DNA of 64,000 nucleotides from Bacteroidota bacterium (GTDB lineage Bacteria; Bacteroidota; Bacteroidia; AKYH767-A; JAHEYN01): NCBI GenBank assembly GCA_023251555.1, contig JAHEYN010000013.1, positions 33,300 to 97,299 of the forward strand, read 5' to 3'. Shown piece by piece: positions 27,889 to 38,128 of this stretch (position 1 is its first letter; each line of letters starts with the position of its first letter). The notes under the pieces were generated by a model. It saw only the letters and a program-made list of their open reading frames with translations, ran no database searches and was not told where the DNA came from. The position numbers and the translations under genes were made by a program.

Positions 27889-28337
27889 TCTTTATTTTTG
27901 GTGTCAATAATAATAGTTACGGGACCTTCATTGCTGAGGTTTATTTTCATATCTGCCCCGAAAATCCCTTCCCGGACAGGCTTCCCAAGCTGAACAGTGG
28001 TCGCATCAACAAAATTTTTATAAAGCAGTTCTGCTTTTTCCGGTCTCGCCGCCCTTATGAACGAAGGCCTGTTCCCTTTTTTTGTATCCGCATGTAATGT
28101 AAACTGGGAAACAACGAGGATATCCCCTCCTGCATCTTTTACCGGTAAATTCATCTTTCCCGTATTATCGCTGAAGATGCGGAGGTTGACAAGCTTTGCA
28201 GACAGCCATTCAACATCTTCCTGCCCATCGGCCTCCCCAATCCCCAGCAAAACAAGAAGGCCTTTTCCGATAGCGCTTACCTGCAGCCCCTGCACCGTAA
28301 CAACGGCATGCCCGACTCTCTGGATAACTGCTCTCAT
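27885..28337 (-). CDS. dtd: D-aminoacyl-tRNA deacylase
   Basis: MRAVIQRVGHAVVTVQG...GILVVSQFTLHADTKKGNRPSFIRAARPEKAELLY...GIFGADMKINLSNEGPVTIIIDTK; ATG 28337. Confidence 0.96.
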   Translation of the reverse strand: MRAVIQRVGHAVVTVQGLQVSAIGKGLLVLLGIGEADGQEDVEWLSAKLVNLRIFSDNTGKMNLPVKDAGGDILVVSQFTLHADTKKGNRPSFIRAARPEKAELLYKNFVDATTVQLGKPVREGIFGADMKINLSNEGPVTIIIDTKNKE

Positions 28338-28341
28338 GTGC

Positions 28342-29286
28342 TTACCTGAAAGAATCTTTATCTTCAATAATGCTGATATATCCTCCGTATCTCGACAGAC
28401 TGATCTTCCCCTTTTCAAGAGCATTCTTTACCGAGCACCCGGGTTCTTCAATGTGCATGCAGTTATCAAAGCGGCATTTGTTGAGCAACTCCCGCATTTC
28501 AGGAAAATAATGACTTACCTCTGCGGGAGAGAAATCATACATTCCGAATTCCCGTATGCCCGGTGTGTCAACAATGTATTTACCGGGGCCGAGTTTTATC
28601 ATCTCTGCAAAAGTCGTAGTGTGCCTGCCCTTCCCATGCGCTTCGGAGACCCCTGAAGTTTTAAGGTTCAGGGATGGATCTAAAGCGTTAACCAGGCTTG
28701 TTTTTCCAACGCCGGAATGGCCGGCAAAAAGATAAACACCTTTTTTGAACAGCCCGGAGATCTCTTTGATATCCGTAGTGTTAAAAGCAGAAACGAGATA
28801 ACACGAATATCCCAAAGGAGCATATATCCTTTTCCATTCTTCAAAAATAACCAGTGACGCCTTGTCATAAATATCCGACTTGTTGAACAAAATGCTTGCA
28901 GGAATCCCGTAGGCTTCTGCAGTAACAAGAAAACGGTCAATAAAACCAGTTGATGTTCTCGGTAACTGCAGCGTAACGACCAGAAAGGCATGATCAATAT
29001 TTGCAGCAAGGATATGCGACTGCCGGGACAGGTTGCTTGCTTTGCGGATAATGTAATTGTCCCGTTTCCCTATGCCTGTAATCAGGCCGGTTTCCTTATC
29101 CGTCATTTCATAAAAAACCCTGTCACCCGCCACCACGGGGTTGGTTATTCCCTTATCGCTCAGGCGAAAGATCCCTCTTGCTTTGCACTGAATCCGGGAG
29201 CCGTCCTCCTGCTCTATGGTATACCAGCTTCCTGTTGATCTTATAACAAGACCTCGCAGCATATTATTCATGGTGAAAGGGAACAA
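28342..29286 (-). CDS. rsgA: Ribosome small subunit-dependent GTPase A
   Basis: Circularly permuted GTPase FAGHSGVGKTSLVNALDP...GKGRHTTTFAEM...IVDTPGIREFGMYD; Zn motif CRFDNCMHIEEPGC. Confidence 0.96.
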   Translation of the reverse strand: MFPFTMNNMLRGLVIRSTGSWYTIEQEDGSRIQCKARGIFRLSDKGITNPVVAGDRVFYEMTDKETGLITGIGKRDNYIIRKASNLSRQSHILAANIDHAFLVVTLQLPRTSTGFIDRFLVTAEAYGIPASILFNKSDIYDKASLVIFEEWKRIYAPLGYSCYLVSAFNTTDIKEISGLFKKGVYLFAGHSGVGKTSLVNALDPSLNLKTSGVSEAHGKGRHTTTFAEMIKLGPGKYIVDTPGIREFGMYDFSPAEVSHYFPEMRELLNKCRFDNCMHIEEPGCSVKNALEKGKISLSRYGGYISIIEDKDSFR

Positions 29287-29317
29287 TGTAAAGTTAGTTT
29301 TTTAATTTTACCCGGTT

Positions 29318-31096
29318 ATGAATCACAACAAGCTGCTCTGGATGAAAAATTCCGCTTTGTCTTTTGCTGCCGTGCTTATTTTAAGCATACCATTTATTTT
29401 ATATGCAGGGGAAGACAACCTCCTGCAGCAGTTAAAAACAAACAGCCCCGAAAAACTTCTTGCCTCCATCGCAAAGTTCAGGGATACCACCAAGGTTAAC
29501 CTGTTGAATGCGCTGGCTGAAGACCTCATGACCTCCGACAGGGAAAAATCTCTCCGGTACTCCAGCCATGCCATCACTATAGCCAAAAGTGCCGGATATG
29601 ACAAAGGTCTTGCCCGTGCATACAACAACGTCGCATCCGTATATTACAACGATAATAATTTCCCCCTTGCACTTGATTTCTTCCAGAAGTCCGCAAGAGT
29701 CAGGGAAATGCTCCATGATAAAAAGAATGTTATCCCTGCATACCAGAACATCGGAATCACTTTTCTCCGCCAGGATAACTACAAAGATGCTTTCGAATAC
29801 CTGCAGAGGAGCTTAAAGGCTGCAGAAGAGCTTGATGATAAAAAAGCATGTGTCAAAAGTCTTAATAATATGGGCATGGTGCTCGCAAAAAAAGGAGACT
29901 ACGGACAGGCGCTGGATTACTTTTTTAAGGCCTTGAAAATTGCCCGGGAAAACGGAGATAAAACCGGCACTGCTCTTAGCTATAAGAACATCGGCGAAGT
30001 TTATGAAAAACAAAATAAATACCGCGAAGCCATCAGCTACCAGAATAAAAACCTGAAACTTGCAATGGAACTGGGGGCCAAACAAGACCTGAAAGAAGTT
30101 TATTCCAGGCTGGCCGACAGTTACAAACTACAGAAAGACTATGGGAAGGCAATGGAGTATTATGACCTGTATAATAACATCAAGGATAGCCTTCTTACGG
30201 CAGACCGCTACCAGCAGGTGGCCAACATGCAAATGATGTATGAAAAAGAAAAACGTGAAAAAGAAATTAACCTGCTGAAGAATGAAAAGGCCACCCAGGA
30301 CCTTGAACTCGCGAAGAGAGAACTGCTGGTTAAACAACAGAAAATCTCCATTATCGTGCTTGCGACGGTTCTCATCCTGCTTTTCACTACCACTTTCTTC
30401 CTGTATAAAACTTACCGGCAAAAACAGAAAGACAAACTCAATGAAGCTATTCTAAAACAACAGCAGTTGCAGCTCAGAGCGGTTATCGAAGCACAGGAGA
30501 AAGAAAGAAAGAGAATTGCCGAAGACCTTCATGACGGGATGGGGCAACTGCTTGCCGGCCTTAAGATGGTATGGAGTACCCTTGAAAAAGATATGCAGAA
30601 ACGGGACCCTGAACAGCAGAAAAATGTTTCGCTTTTCTCCCGCCACCTTGATGAAGCTTCTTCCGAGATAAGAAATATCTCTCACTCCATGATGCCCAGG
30701 GCCCTGAGTATTTCAGGCCTTGTTCCTGCCGTCGAAGACCTGCTGGATAAGAATCTGCCCATTAAAAACTACCTCGAAGTGCACGGAATGGAAACACGCC
30801 TCCCCCAGGATGTGGAAGTTAATCTCTACCGTATCATCCAGGAGTTGCTCAGCAATATTATCAAACACTCCGGAGCAACTGAAGTGTTTGTACAGCTTTT
30901 CAGGAATAAGCAGCAGCTGGTGCTTGTCATGGAAGATAACGGGACAGGGTTCGATTTTGACCAAAAGCAGCGTTCGGGGAAAGGCATGGGACTCTCCAAC
31001 ATAACAAGCAGGGTACAGGTGATGAACGGCTCTATCACAGTTGACAAAGGCCCTAAAAAAGGAACAGTAGTAAATATACGCATACCCCTCTCATGA
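29318..31096 (+). CDS. TPR-containing sensor histidine kinase (HisKA_3/NarX type)
   Basis: Several TPRs, one TM, KERKRIAEDLHDGMGQLLAGLKM phosphoacceptor, HATPase VMEDNGTGFDFDQKQRSGKGMGLSNI. Confidence 0.95.
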   Translation: MNHNKLLWMKNSALSFAAVLILSIPFILYAGEDNLLQQLKTNSPEKLLASIAKFRDTTKVNLLNALAEDLMTSDREKSLRYSSHAITIAKSAGYDKGLARAYNNVASVYYNDNNFPLALDFFQKSARVREMLHDKKNVIPAYQNIGITFLRQDNYKDAFEYLQRSLKAAEELDDKKACVKSLNNMGMVLAKKGDYGQALDYFFKALKIARENGDKTGTALSYKNIGEVYEKQNKYREAISYQNKNLKLAMELGAKQDLKEVYSRLADSYKLQKDYGKAMEYYDLYNNIKDSLLTADRYQQVANMQMMYEKEKREKEINLLKNEKATQDLELAKRELLVKQQKISIIVLATVLILLFTTTFFLYKTYRQKQKDKLNEAILKQQQLQLRAVIEAQEKERKRIAEDLHDGMGQLLAGLKMVWSTLEKDMQKRDPEQQKNVSLFSRHLDEASSEIRNISHSMMPRALSISGLVPAVEDLLDKNLPIKNYLEVHGMETRLPQDVEVNLYRIIQELLSNIIKHSGATEVFVQLFRNKQQLVLVMEDNGTGFDFDQKQRSGKGMGLSNITSRVQVMNGSITVDKGPKKGTVVNIRIPLS

Positions 31097-31755
31097 AAAT
31101 GATCAGGCTGTTTATTGCAGATGACCACCAGCTTGTCATTGACGGCATCAAAGCGATGCTTGCAGATGCACCAGGCGTTACCATTACCGGCGAAGCCAAT
31201 AACGGTAAACAGGCTATTGACCTCCTTGCCAAAATCCCCGCAGATATATTGGTAATGGATATTGACATGCCTGTGCTGAACGGCTATGACACTGCAAAAA
31301 TACTCTCCTCCCGTTACCCGGACCTGAAAATCATAGCCCTCACTTCCTATAACGAAAAAGCTGTGATAAAAAAGATGCTGGAAGCGGGGGCTTCAGGTTA
31401 TATTCTCAAAAATGTGGGAAGAGAGGAACTGATTCATGCTCTGCACCAGGTCGCTTCCGGACAGCAATATACCAGCAGTGAAATTTCTCTTGCCCTTTTA
31501 AGCGAACCGGCAGCTAATGTTAACAGTATCCTGCCACCGCCTGCTACCGGGCAACCCGTGGACCTGCTTACAGAACGTGAACTTGAAATACTGAAACTTA
31601 TCGCACAGGGATTCTCAAACAGCGAAATAGGGGAGAAACTCTTTATCAGTCCGCGCACCGTGGATAAACACCGCACTAATATCATGGAAAAGATCGGGGT
31701 CAATAATATTGCAGGGCTGATACGCTACGCTTTCAGGGAAAAAATTGTGAAATAG
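31093..31755 (+). CDS. LuxR/NarL-family response regulator
   Basis: REC IRLFIADDHQLVIDGIKAML..; LTERELEILKLIAQGFSNSEIGEKLFISPRTVDKHRTNIMEKIG; overlaps kinase by 4 nt. Confidence 0.96.
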   Translation: MKMIRLFIADDHQLVIDGIKAMLADAPGVTITGEANNGKQAIDLLAKIPADILVMDIDMPVLNGYDTAKILSSRYPDLKIIALTSYNEKAVIKKMLEAGASGYILKNVGREELIHALHQVASGQQYTSSEISLALLSEPAANVNSILPPPATGQPVDLLTERELEILKLIAQGFSNSEIGEKLFISPRTVDKHRTNIMEKIGVNNIAGLIRYAFREKIVK

Positions 31756-31758
31756 TCC

Positions 31759-32160
31759 TTACTTGACGGGATAATTACTTCTTATGCTTAATGCAGTGGC
31801 GGCAAGTTCTTCCGCCCCCGGCCTCAGTTTCTCCCTTGAAAAATTAAGATCTCCAGCATCATTCATCGGTACAAGATGAATGTGGGCATGGGGTACTTCC
31901 AGTCCTATAACTGCTATGCCGATCCGGGTGCATGGAATAGTTTTTTTGATGGCTTTTGCAACCTGTTTCCCAAAAAGAAATAATCCCTGGTATAGGGGAT
32001 CCTCCATGTCAAAAATATAATCCACTTCCTTTTTGGGAATCACAAGTGTATGCCCTTTAGTTAAGGGCTGAATATCAAGAAAAGCAAGGTAATCCACGCT
32101 TTCAGCCACCTTGTGGCAGGAGAGCTCACCGGAGGCAATTCTTGAAAAAATACCTGCCAT
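31759..32160 (-). CDS. HIT family protein
   Basis: HTLVIPKKEVDYIFDM... GLEVPHAHIHLVPM (HxHxH). Confidence 0.95.
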   Translation of the reverse strand: MAGIFSRIASGELSCHKVAESVDYLAFLDIQPLTKGHTLVIPKKEVDYIFDMEDPLYQGLFLFGKQVAKAIKKTIPCTRIGIAVIGLEVPHAHIHLVPMNDAGDLNFSREKLRPGAEELAATALSIRSNYPVK

Positions 32161-32633
32161 TATCGTTTTACTTCTGCTATTTTGAATTTAAGCTTCCCAG
32201 AAGGAACCTGTATTTCAACCGTGTCACCGACAGACTTTCCCAATAACCCTTTGCCAATAGGGGAACTTACTGATATTTTTCCTGTTTTTATATCGGCTTC
32301 ATTCTCCGCCACAAGCATATATGAAAGCATCTGGCCGGTTTTAACATTCTTGATTTTTACCCTCGAAAGTATAAGGACTTTAGATGAGTCAATTTTAGAT
32401 TCATCTATAATCCTGGCATTGATTACCACCTCCTCAAGCTTTGATATTTTCAATTCCAGGACTCCCTGCGCATCTTTGGCTGCATCATATTCTGCATTTT
32501 CTGATAAATCGCCCTTATCCCGGGCCTCGGCAATCTGCAAAGCAATCTTTGAACGTTCATGTACTTTTAAGTTATGAAGTTCTTCCTGCAGCTTTTTCAA
32601 CCCGGCAGGGGTGTGGTAAGAAATGTTGCTCAT
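32160..32633 (-). CDS. greA: Transcription elongation factor GreA
   Basis: YHTPAGLKKLQEELHNLK..IAEARDKGDLSENAEYDAAKDAQG...SPIGKGLLGKSVGDTVEIQVP. Confidence 0.96.
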   Translation of the reverse strand: MSNISYHTPAGLKKLQEELHNLKVHERSKIALQIAEARDKGDLSENAEYDAAKDAQGVLELKISKLEEVVINARIIDESKIDSSKVLILSRVKIKNVKTGQMLSYMLVAENEADIKTGKISVSSPIGKGLLGKSVGDTVEIQVPSGKLKFKIAEVKR

Positions 32634-32803
32634 GGTTGTATTTTTTATGAAACGTTTTAAAAATGAAAGAATCCCGATAATAACCGGGACTCTATCACTT
32701 GATAATACTAGTATTAAGCATGGCAAATGTACAAAAAGGCTGCCTGTTTTCCAAAATTTCAGGATAGATTTTCTTCAGAAAACACCCTGTTTCAGAGTCT
32801 GTT

Positions 32804-33862
32804 TTAAAGGTTAATGCGGGCTCCTATGCTGTGTACACCCCCGAAAGCTTCGGTAGCCCTGAAAGAGTAATCGACTGCAAAGGTTCGCTCCGAAAGCTTG
32901 CCGAGCGGGAACTCAAAAGAAACACCACCCGCAGGTCCGGTAAGGACCGTGCTCCGGTCAGGTTCATAGAGATACCCGGCTCTCACCATGAGATAAGTCT
33001 TGAATCCATACTCAACGCCGAACTGGTATTGATTATTGGTGAATGAATTGGAAGTGAAGTTAAGAGCTGCGGTAAGCCGGTGGATATCCGAAATTTTATA
33101 ATCATACGCCCCGCCTACGTTAACAAGCGACGGCAGTTCAAACCGTTCCGACCGTTGTTCCATTGTAGTAGAAAACTCGTTAAAGGAAGTGGTATTAGGC
33201 ATTGATTTGGCAAAGCCGTCGCCATGGTAACGGATTGGAGGGCCCACATTCTTCAGGGAGATCCCGAACTTAAGATTATCCGTATTCTTTTTTCCTTCCT
33301 TATTCAGGCCTATCCCTGTTACGTACTGTATCCCCGCATCAACACCCACCCCCAGAGCATTTACATTATAGATGGATTCATAAATAGTTTTAAAATTGAT
33401 ACCCCCGTATATGCTATTGGAAAAAGCTTTGGAATAGAATAAAGACATGTTCATAAACTGGGGTGAAAATGTCCCTATTCCTCCTTCGGGAAGGTCGGTG
33501 GTAGTAACCGGGATTTCCCCGAACCCCATTGAACTGATAGCCCCCCCGATTACAGATTCTTCTCCGACTCTCTGGGTTAACCCAAAGCTGTTGATCCTTA
33601 TGCCGCTGCCCTGGAGCCAGTTTGTTTGTGAAAAGAGAATTTCCGTTTTTTTGGTGAAAGCTGTTCCGGCGATGTTGAGGTAAGATGCCTCAAGCCCTCT
33701 CACGGAGGCCGCATTAGCTCCCGCCCAGCCCGAAGAACGCGCCCATGGGTTAATAAGCAGCTCGCCTGCACCCGCCTGCCCAGCCCTGTCAGGGTTTCCG
33801 GAGTATGCGGGAGCCAGCAATGAGCCCAGACCGGCTGCTATAAGGTAAATTCGTTTTTGCAT
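32804..33862 (-). CDS. PorV/PorQ-family outer membrane protein
   Basis: PWARSSGWAGANAASVRGLEASYLNIAGTAFTKKTEILFSQTNWL...GGVSFEFPLGKLSERTFAVDYSFRATEAFGGVHSIGARINL. Confidence 0.8.
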   Translation of the reverse strand: MQKRIYLIAAGLGSLLAPAYSGNPDRAGQAGAGELLINPWARSSGWAGANAASVRGLEASYLNIAGTAFTKKTEILFSQTNWLQGSGIRINSFGLTQRVGEESVIGGAISSMGFGEIPVTTTDLPEGGIGTFSPQFMNMSLFYSKAFSNSIYGGINFKTIYESIYNVNALGVGVDAGIQYVTGIGLNKEGKKNTDNLKFGISLKNVGPPIRYHGDGFAKSMPNTTSFNEFSTTMEQRSERFELPSLVNVGGAYDYKISDIHRLTAALNFTSNSFTNNQYQFGVEYGFKTYLMVRAGYLYEPDRSTVLTGPAGGVSFEFPLGKLSERTFAVDYSFRATEAFGGVHSIGARINL

Positions 33863-33895
33863 AAATCTTTATGTTAAACTTGTTTTCTGACTTTT

Positions 33896-36800
33896 TTAGA
33901 ATGTTCCAAGATCAATGGGACGTATCACACCAAACCACTTGATTACCTTCTCTCCCTTTTCACCGGCATTGATATGAATAATGTACAGGCCGCTCGAAAC
34001 AGGAATCCCGGCCGTATTTTTCAAATCCCATTCAAGTGAAGTGTCAATATTGATCTTCTCGGAACCGGATCCGGAGGATACATCTGTACCAACATCCCTG
34101 ATATACCTGCGCACCATGGTACCGTTGACAGTATAAATTGAAACCGTACACTGGTTGGGCAGATTGGTAATCTTGATCCTGTTGTCCGTAGCACTCTTTT
34201 CATAGTCGGAATACGCATAATACGGATTGGGCACCACATTAATCAGATCCATAGCATCTTTTGCAACAGTAAGGTTGCTCTTGTCATTGAATAAATCTGC
34301 CGTGCTGAAAGTGTAATATGGCATTCCTTTATTAGGACCTGCTTCAACAACTATAGGGTTAGGTGTAACGATGGAATTTGCAGAATAATTGGCATTGACA
34401 GCCAGGAAAACACTGCCTGTGGAGTAGGACTTGGAATTATGGGTTACAGGTCCCATCACTACACAATACCACTTACCCGGCACAAGGGCTCCCGATGTCA
34501 TGTTCGGGCCTGACGCAAAGGGTTGGTAGGGCTTTTTCACCCTCACTCTTACCCTCAGGTCGGTAGGAATGGAGGCAGGAGTGGGAAGATTATATTCAGA
34601 CGCAAGGATAGGAGTAGCCACCCATCCTGCCTCCCTGAACACATTAATCTTACTTTGGTTCGTACCTGCGTCAAAAAGTGTTTTATACCTTGCACAACTG
34701 TCATATCTTGACTCCATGACATAAACCGAGTGCATGCCACCGAACAGTTCTGTACCCGTAGGGCTAAGCCAGTTTGATGTGGGGTTCCACAGCATGTCAT
34801 TGCCGTGTTCTCCCACCAGCCATGAGTTCTCCCCGAACATAATATTCATGCGTTCTCCTGTTTCCACATTAATGGCATAACCGGGGAACCAGCTCATCCC
34901 GCTGCCCGCCTCCGGGTTGCCATTGATGTCTTTGGAAACGCCGGAAGCACCGCCCCTGGGACTGAGTTTTGCAACAAGTCCGTCGGCAAGGGATTTTTCA
35001 CTGGATTCTTCAAGTACAATGCATCTTGTCCACTTTGATTTATCAGCGGTAAATACAAGGTCAATGCCAGGGAGATATGCCAGGTTATTGGAATTCATGG
35101 CAGTGGTGCTTGTCCACGCAGGGCCAAAGTCAGCCCCCTTGGTTCCGACACATCTCTGGTATTCACACATTTTGTAAGGAGCAACCCGCCCGTCAAGAAG
35201 TTGTTCGAAATAGCCATTAGGGTCTATTGCAACCCCGGCACCTGTGAAGTAATCGTCATCCGCTTTACATTTTGTTCCCGCAGGGTCATTGGTTTGCACC
35301 CCTCCTGCCCGGATCCAGTTAAAGATATAGCTGCCATCCTGGTCAGGAACACCGAGGAGCCAGATTTTGGTTTCATCGGCAAACTTGAGGGTAGCTTCAA
35401 TAGTCCCATTTCCCTCCAGGGGATTATCCCCTACATTTTCCGACTGCACAACATTAACCGAAAGTCCCCACTGGGGAATCAGCTGTTCGTTTCCGGAGCT
35501 GATTGTCCTGTCGGAGGAAACAACTGTTCCGTCAGCCGTATTAATCATCTCCCATCGCATGGTATCCATCTGTCCTTTTACTATGGAACCGGTACTTGTA
35601 TCCGGAACAAGTCTGAAGATAAAAGTGGATTTGGGAACCAGGACGGGATCATAAACCTTTATGTTTACCGGTCCCCGGCCGCCGAGGTAAGAAGGAGTGA
35701 AGGAGCGGCTGTAAGGGCTCGCAAGTATTTCATTTTCCGTTTCCGGGGTGAGGTCAGTATTCAGCCCACCGTTGCCCTGTCCTTCGATACGGGTAAGAGA
35801 AGGCCCGTCCCCGTATGCCGCTCCAAGCATCTGCCCGTCATTATTAGGTGCAGGATGATGGGGAATCCCGGTATAGTTGTGAATGTTTTTACGCCCGGCA
35901 AAATAGGGCTTCTTCTGCCCGTCAATGGCAGGAGCGAGCGGGTCGTTGGGATCAATGGGTTGATCGGGCCTGTAGGGCTTATACTCATTATAGGCATAGG
36001 CGATAACCGTAAAATAATATTGCTTGTGATTAATAAGAGTAGTATTCCCGGTGGCAAAGGCATCCGTGGTAATACGGAATGAGTGGGTAACGCCGCCATC
36101 CGCACCGCTAACTTCAATAACAGGCACATTTCCCCCGACAGACTGGTCAAAAGTATAATTCGTAAGGGTGGACACCTTGTCCTTGAGATCACACTGTGCT
36201 ACAAGCCTTGCTTTGTCAGGGTTGTGAATATCCGTAATACTTACAGAGTTGTCTTTCAGCTGAAATAGCTGGTACCCCTGAAAATGATACTTATTATCGA
36301 AGTTGACCGTGTCAGTCTTTACAATATGTATGTATTGCATGGTGGTAGTGTCAAGGGAGTCTTTGACACTTGAATAAACCACCCGGGCAGGGATAAGGGG
36401 ATCGGCTTCTGCATAAGCCTCATTATAATTGTTACTCGTAGATTTATTGGAGATAGAGAGAATCAGTTCCTTATCAAGTTCACGGATAGCCAGTTCGGGT
36501 GCGGTAGGACCGTCAAGCACTTTGAAGCAATTATCAAACAATGACTGCGCTTTATCATCGGCTATCTTCATAAGCTCTACCGAAGCGGTAGGCCCCCCGG
36601 AAGAAGCGCGTGCCCATACTACTCCCGTAGTAATATAGTTCACGGCACCGGGCTTGAGGGTAAACTCTCCTGCCGATTGCAGGAAACGCCTGTCGTGAGG
36701 CTGATTCCCGGAGGTAACCTCATTCCACACAGGCTGTATAGCCACGGGGCTGGCACAGGTCCCGCCGGTACCCCAGCCTATATCCTGATCGGATTTATCG

Positions 36801-38107
36801 GGGAACATGAAGTCGCATTCCGGGCCTCCGCTCAGGTGGCCGGTACCCCCGTAAGTCATGCGGGTTCCGTCTTTCCACTTGCCCTGGAGATAGTTATAAT
36901 AATGCGTTGCCGTTGAGGGATTTCCGGTAAGTGTAAAGTCATTGTTATAATAAACAAATTTAGACATGATGATTTTTTCACAGGCTTCGTCCACACTGCA
37001 GTTGTGATTATTGTCAATGCCATCTTTCTCATCTGCAAGCGGGCCCTGAAAGAAGTCAACCCCTACGGCAGGGGGATTGGAGCCATAACCTTTTTCGCCT
37101 GCAAACTGCCCCGTACCGTCTTCGTCATTGGCATCTCCGTTATAGCAGTAACCAAGGCCCCGCCCTATATCACAGCCTACATAGTCATCGTCTCCACCTC
37201 CAAGATCCGGATCAATCCATTGTCCGAAATAAGTATGCTCCACTGTATAAGTTGATTTGTTCACTATCTTATACTGGTAAAAGGTCATGTTGTTAATTTC
37301 ATCATTGGTGGTAAAGGCAAAGGCTTGTGCCTGAATCTCAAGACCTATGGGTTCTCCCCCGGTTTCCGTATGAATATTGCCTTCGTCATTAAAGATCCAC
37401 CAGAGCGTCTGGTCGCCGAAAAGCATATCCTTGTAGCCTGCATTGCCGCATGATACACACGATGCTGTTCCCGTAAGGTCATACCCGGGATAGTCCCCGT
37501 CCTGATAGTTATACAAGCCATCATTGTTATTGTCGAAGAAAGGGGCCATGCTGCTGTAATTGTTGTCATTGAAAGCTCCCGGCCATCCGCTTATTGAGAG
37601 GGGCACGGAGTAATTCGGGTCAGGCGTTCCCCCGTTTTTAGATGCATTGTACCAGGTAACAAAATCTTCCACTTCCTGGCGGGTGATTTTCCAGTGCTTG
37701 TCGAATTTAAGACATTCATCGGTGCTCACTGCGGCATTGGGATCAAGAGGGCCGGCAAAGAAATCATTGCCACTCTGGCGATATGTCATAGCTGCCACTT
37801 TCAGCTGGCCTCCGGCATCCACCCCGCCTATCCACAGAGCCCCGGCAAAAAGGGAATGGCGGCCTCCTCCCTTGGGAATTTCGTACCTTGGATTGTTCTG
37901 GAGGTCCCACCACATATCTCCACCGTTTAAAATTTTCGCCCTTACATTGTTGATGTCAATGTCCGTCTGCGAAGTGGTAGGCGCGCATCCTGCAGCCATC
38001 TTGTTTTTCACTTCATTCTTATGGCTGTCGGGAGTGCCGGTGTTTTCGTGTGCAAAAGCAGAGAAAACAAGGAGCAGTGCGGATGTTAGTAGGCCGGTAT
38101 TTTTCAT
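33896..38107 (-). CDS. Large (1403 aa) secreted protein with divergent T9SS/FlgD-like C-terminal domain
   Basis: Signal peptide; C-terminus INVVPNPYYAYSDYEKSATDNRIKITNLPNQCTVSIYTVNGTMVRR...AGIPVSSGLYIIHINAGEKGEKVIKWFGVIRPIDLGTF. Confidence 0.8.
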   Translation of the reverse strand: MKNTGLLTSALLLVFSAFAHENTGTPDSHKNEVKNKMAAGCAPTTSQTDIDINNVRAKILNGGDMWWDLQNNPRYEIPKGGGRHSLFAGALWIGGVDAGGQLKVAAMTYRQSGNDFFAGPLDPNAAVSTDECLKFDKHWKITRQEVEDFVTWYNASKNGGTPDPNYSVPLSISGWPGAFNDNNYSSMAPFFDNNNDGLYNYQDGDYPGYDLTGTASCVSCGNAGYKDMLFGDQTLWWIFNDEGNIHTETGGEPIGLEIQAQAFAFTTNDEINNMTFYQYKIVNKSTYTVEHTYFGQWIDPDLGGGDDDYVGCDIGRGLGYCYNGDANDEDGTGQFAGEKGYGSNPPAVGVDFFQGPLADEKDGIDNNHNCSVDEACEKIIMSKFVYYNNDFTLTGNPSTATHYYNYLQGKWKDGTRMTYGGTGHLSGGPECDFMFPDKSDQDIGWGTGGTCASPVAIQPVWNEVTSGNQPHDRRFLQSAGEFTLKPGAVNYITTGVVWARASSGGPTASVELMKIADDKAQSLFDNCFKVLDGPTAPELAIRELDKELILSISNKSTSNNYNEAYAEADPLIPARVVYSSVKDSLDTTTMQYIHIVKTDTVNFDNKYHFQGYQLFQLKDNSVSITDIHNPDKARLVAQCDLKDKVSTLTNYTFDQSVGGNVPVIEVSGADGGVTHSFRITTDAFATGNTTLINHKQYYFTVIAYAYNEYKPYRPDQPIDPNDPLAPAIDGQKKPYFAGRKNIHNYTGIPHHPAPNNDGQMLGAAYGDGPSLTRIEGQGNGGLNTDLTPETENEILASPYSRSFTPSYLGGRGPVNIKVYDPVLVPKSTFIFRLVPDTSTGSIVKGQMDTMRWEMINTADGTVVSSDRTISSGNEQLIPQWGLSVNVVQSENVGDNPLEGNGTIEATLKFADETKIWLLGVPDQDGSYIFNWIRAGGVQTNDPAGTKCKADDDYFTGAGVAIDPNGYFEQLLDGRVAPYKMCEYQRCVGTKGADFGPAWTSTTAMNSNNLAYLPGIDLVFTADKSKWTRCIVLEESSEKSLADGLVAKLSPRGGASGVSKDINGNPEAGSGMSWFPGYAINVETGERMNIMFGENSWLVGEHGNDMLWNPTSNWLSPTGTELFGGMHSVYVMESRYDSCARYKTLFDAGTNQSKINVFREAGWVATPILASEYNLPTPASIPTDLRVRVRVKKPYQPFASGPNMTSGALVPGKWYCVVMGPVTHNSKSYSTGSVFLAVNANYSANSIVTPNPIVVEAGPNKGMPYYTFSTADLFNDKSNLTVAKDAMDLINVVPNPYYAYSDYEKSATDNRIKITNLPNQCTVSIYTVNGTMVRRYIRDVGTDVSSGSGSEKINIDTSLEWDLKNTAGIPVSSGLYIIHINAGEKGEKVIKWFGVIRPIDLGTF

Positions 38108-38128
38108 ATAGTTCTTATATACGTTTAT

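Noticed and set aside
35201-36082. 293-aa plus-strand ORF
   Set aside because: Antisense to the strongly supported 1403-aa secreted protein; no recognisable domain.
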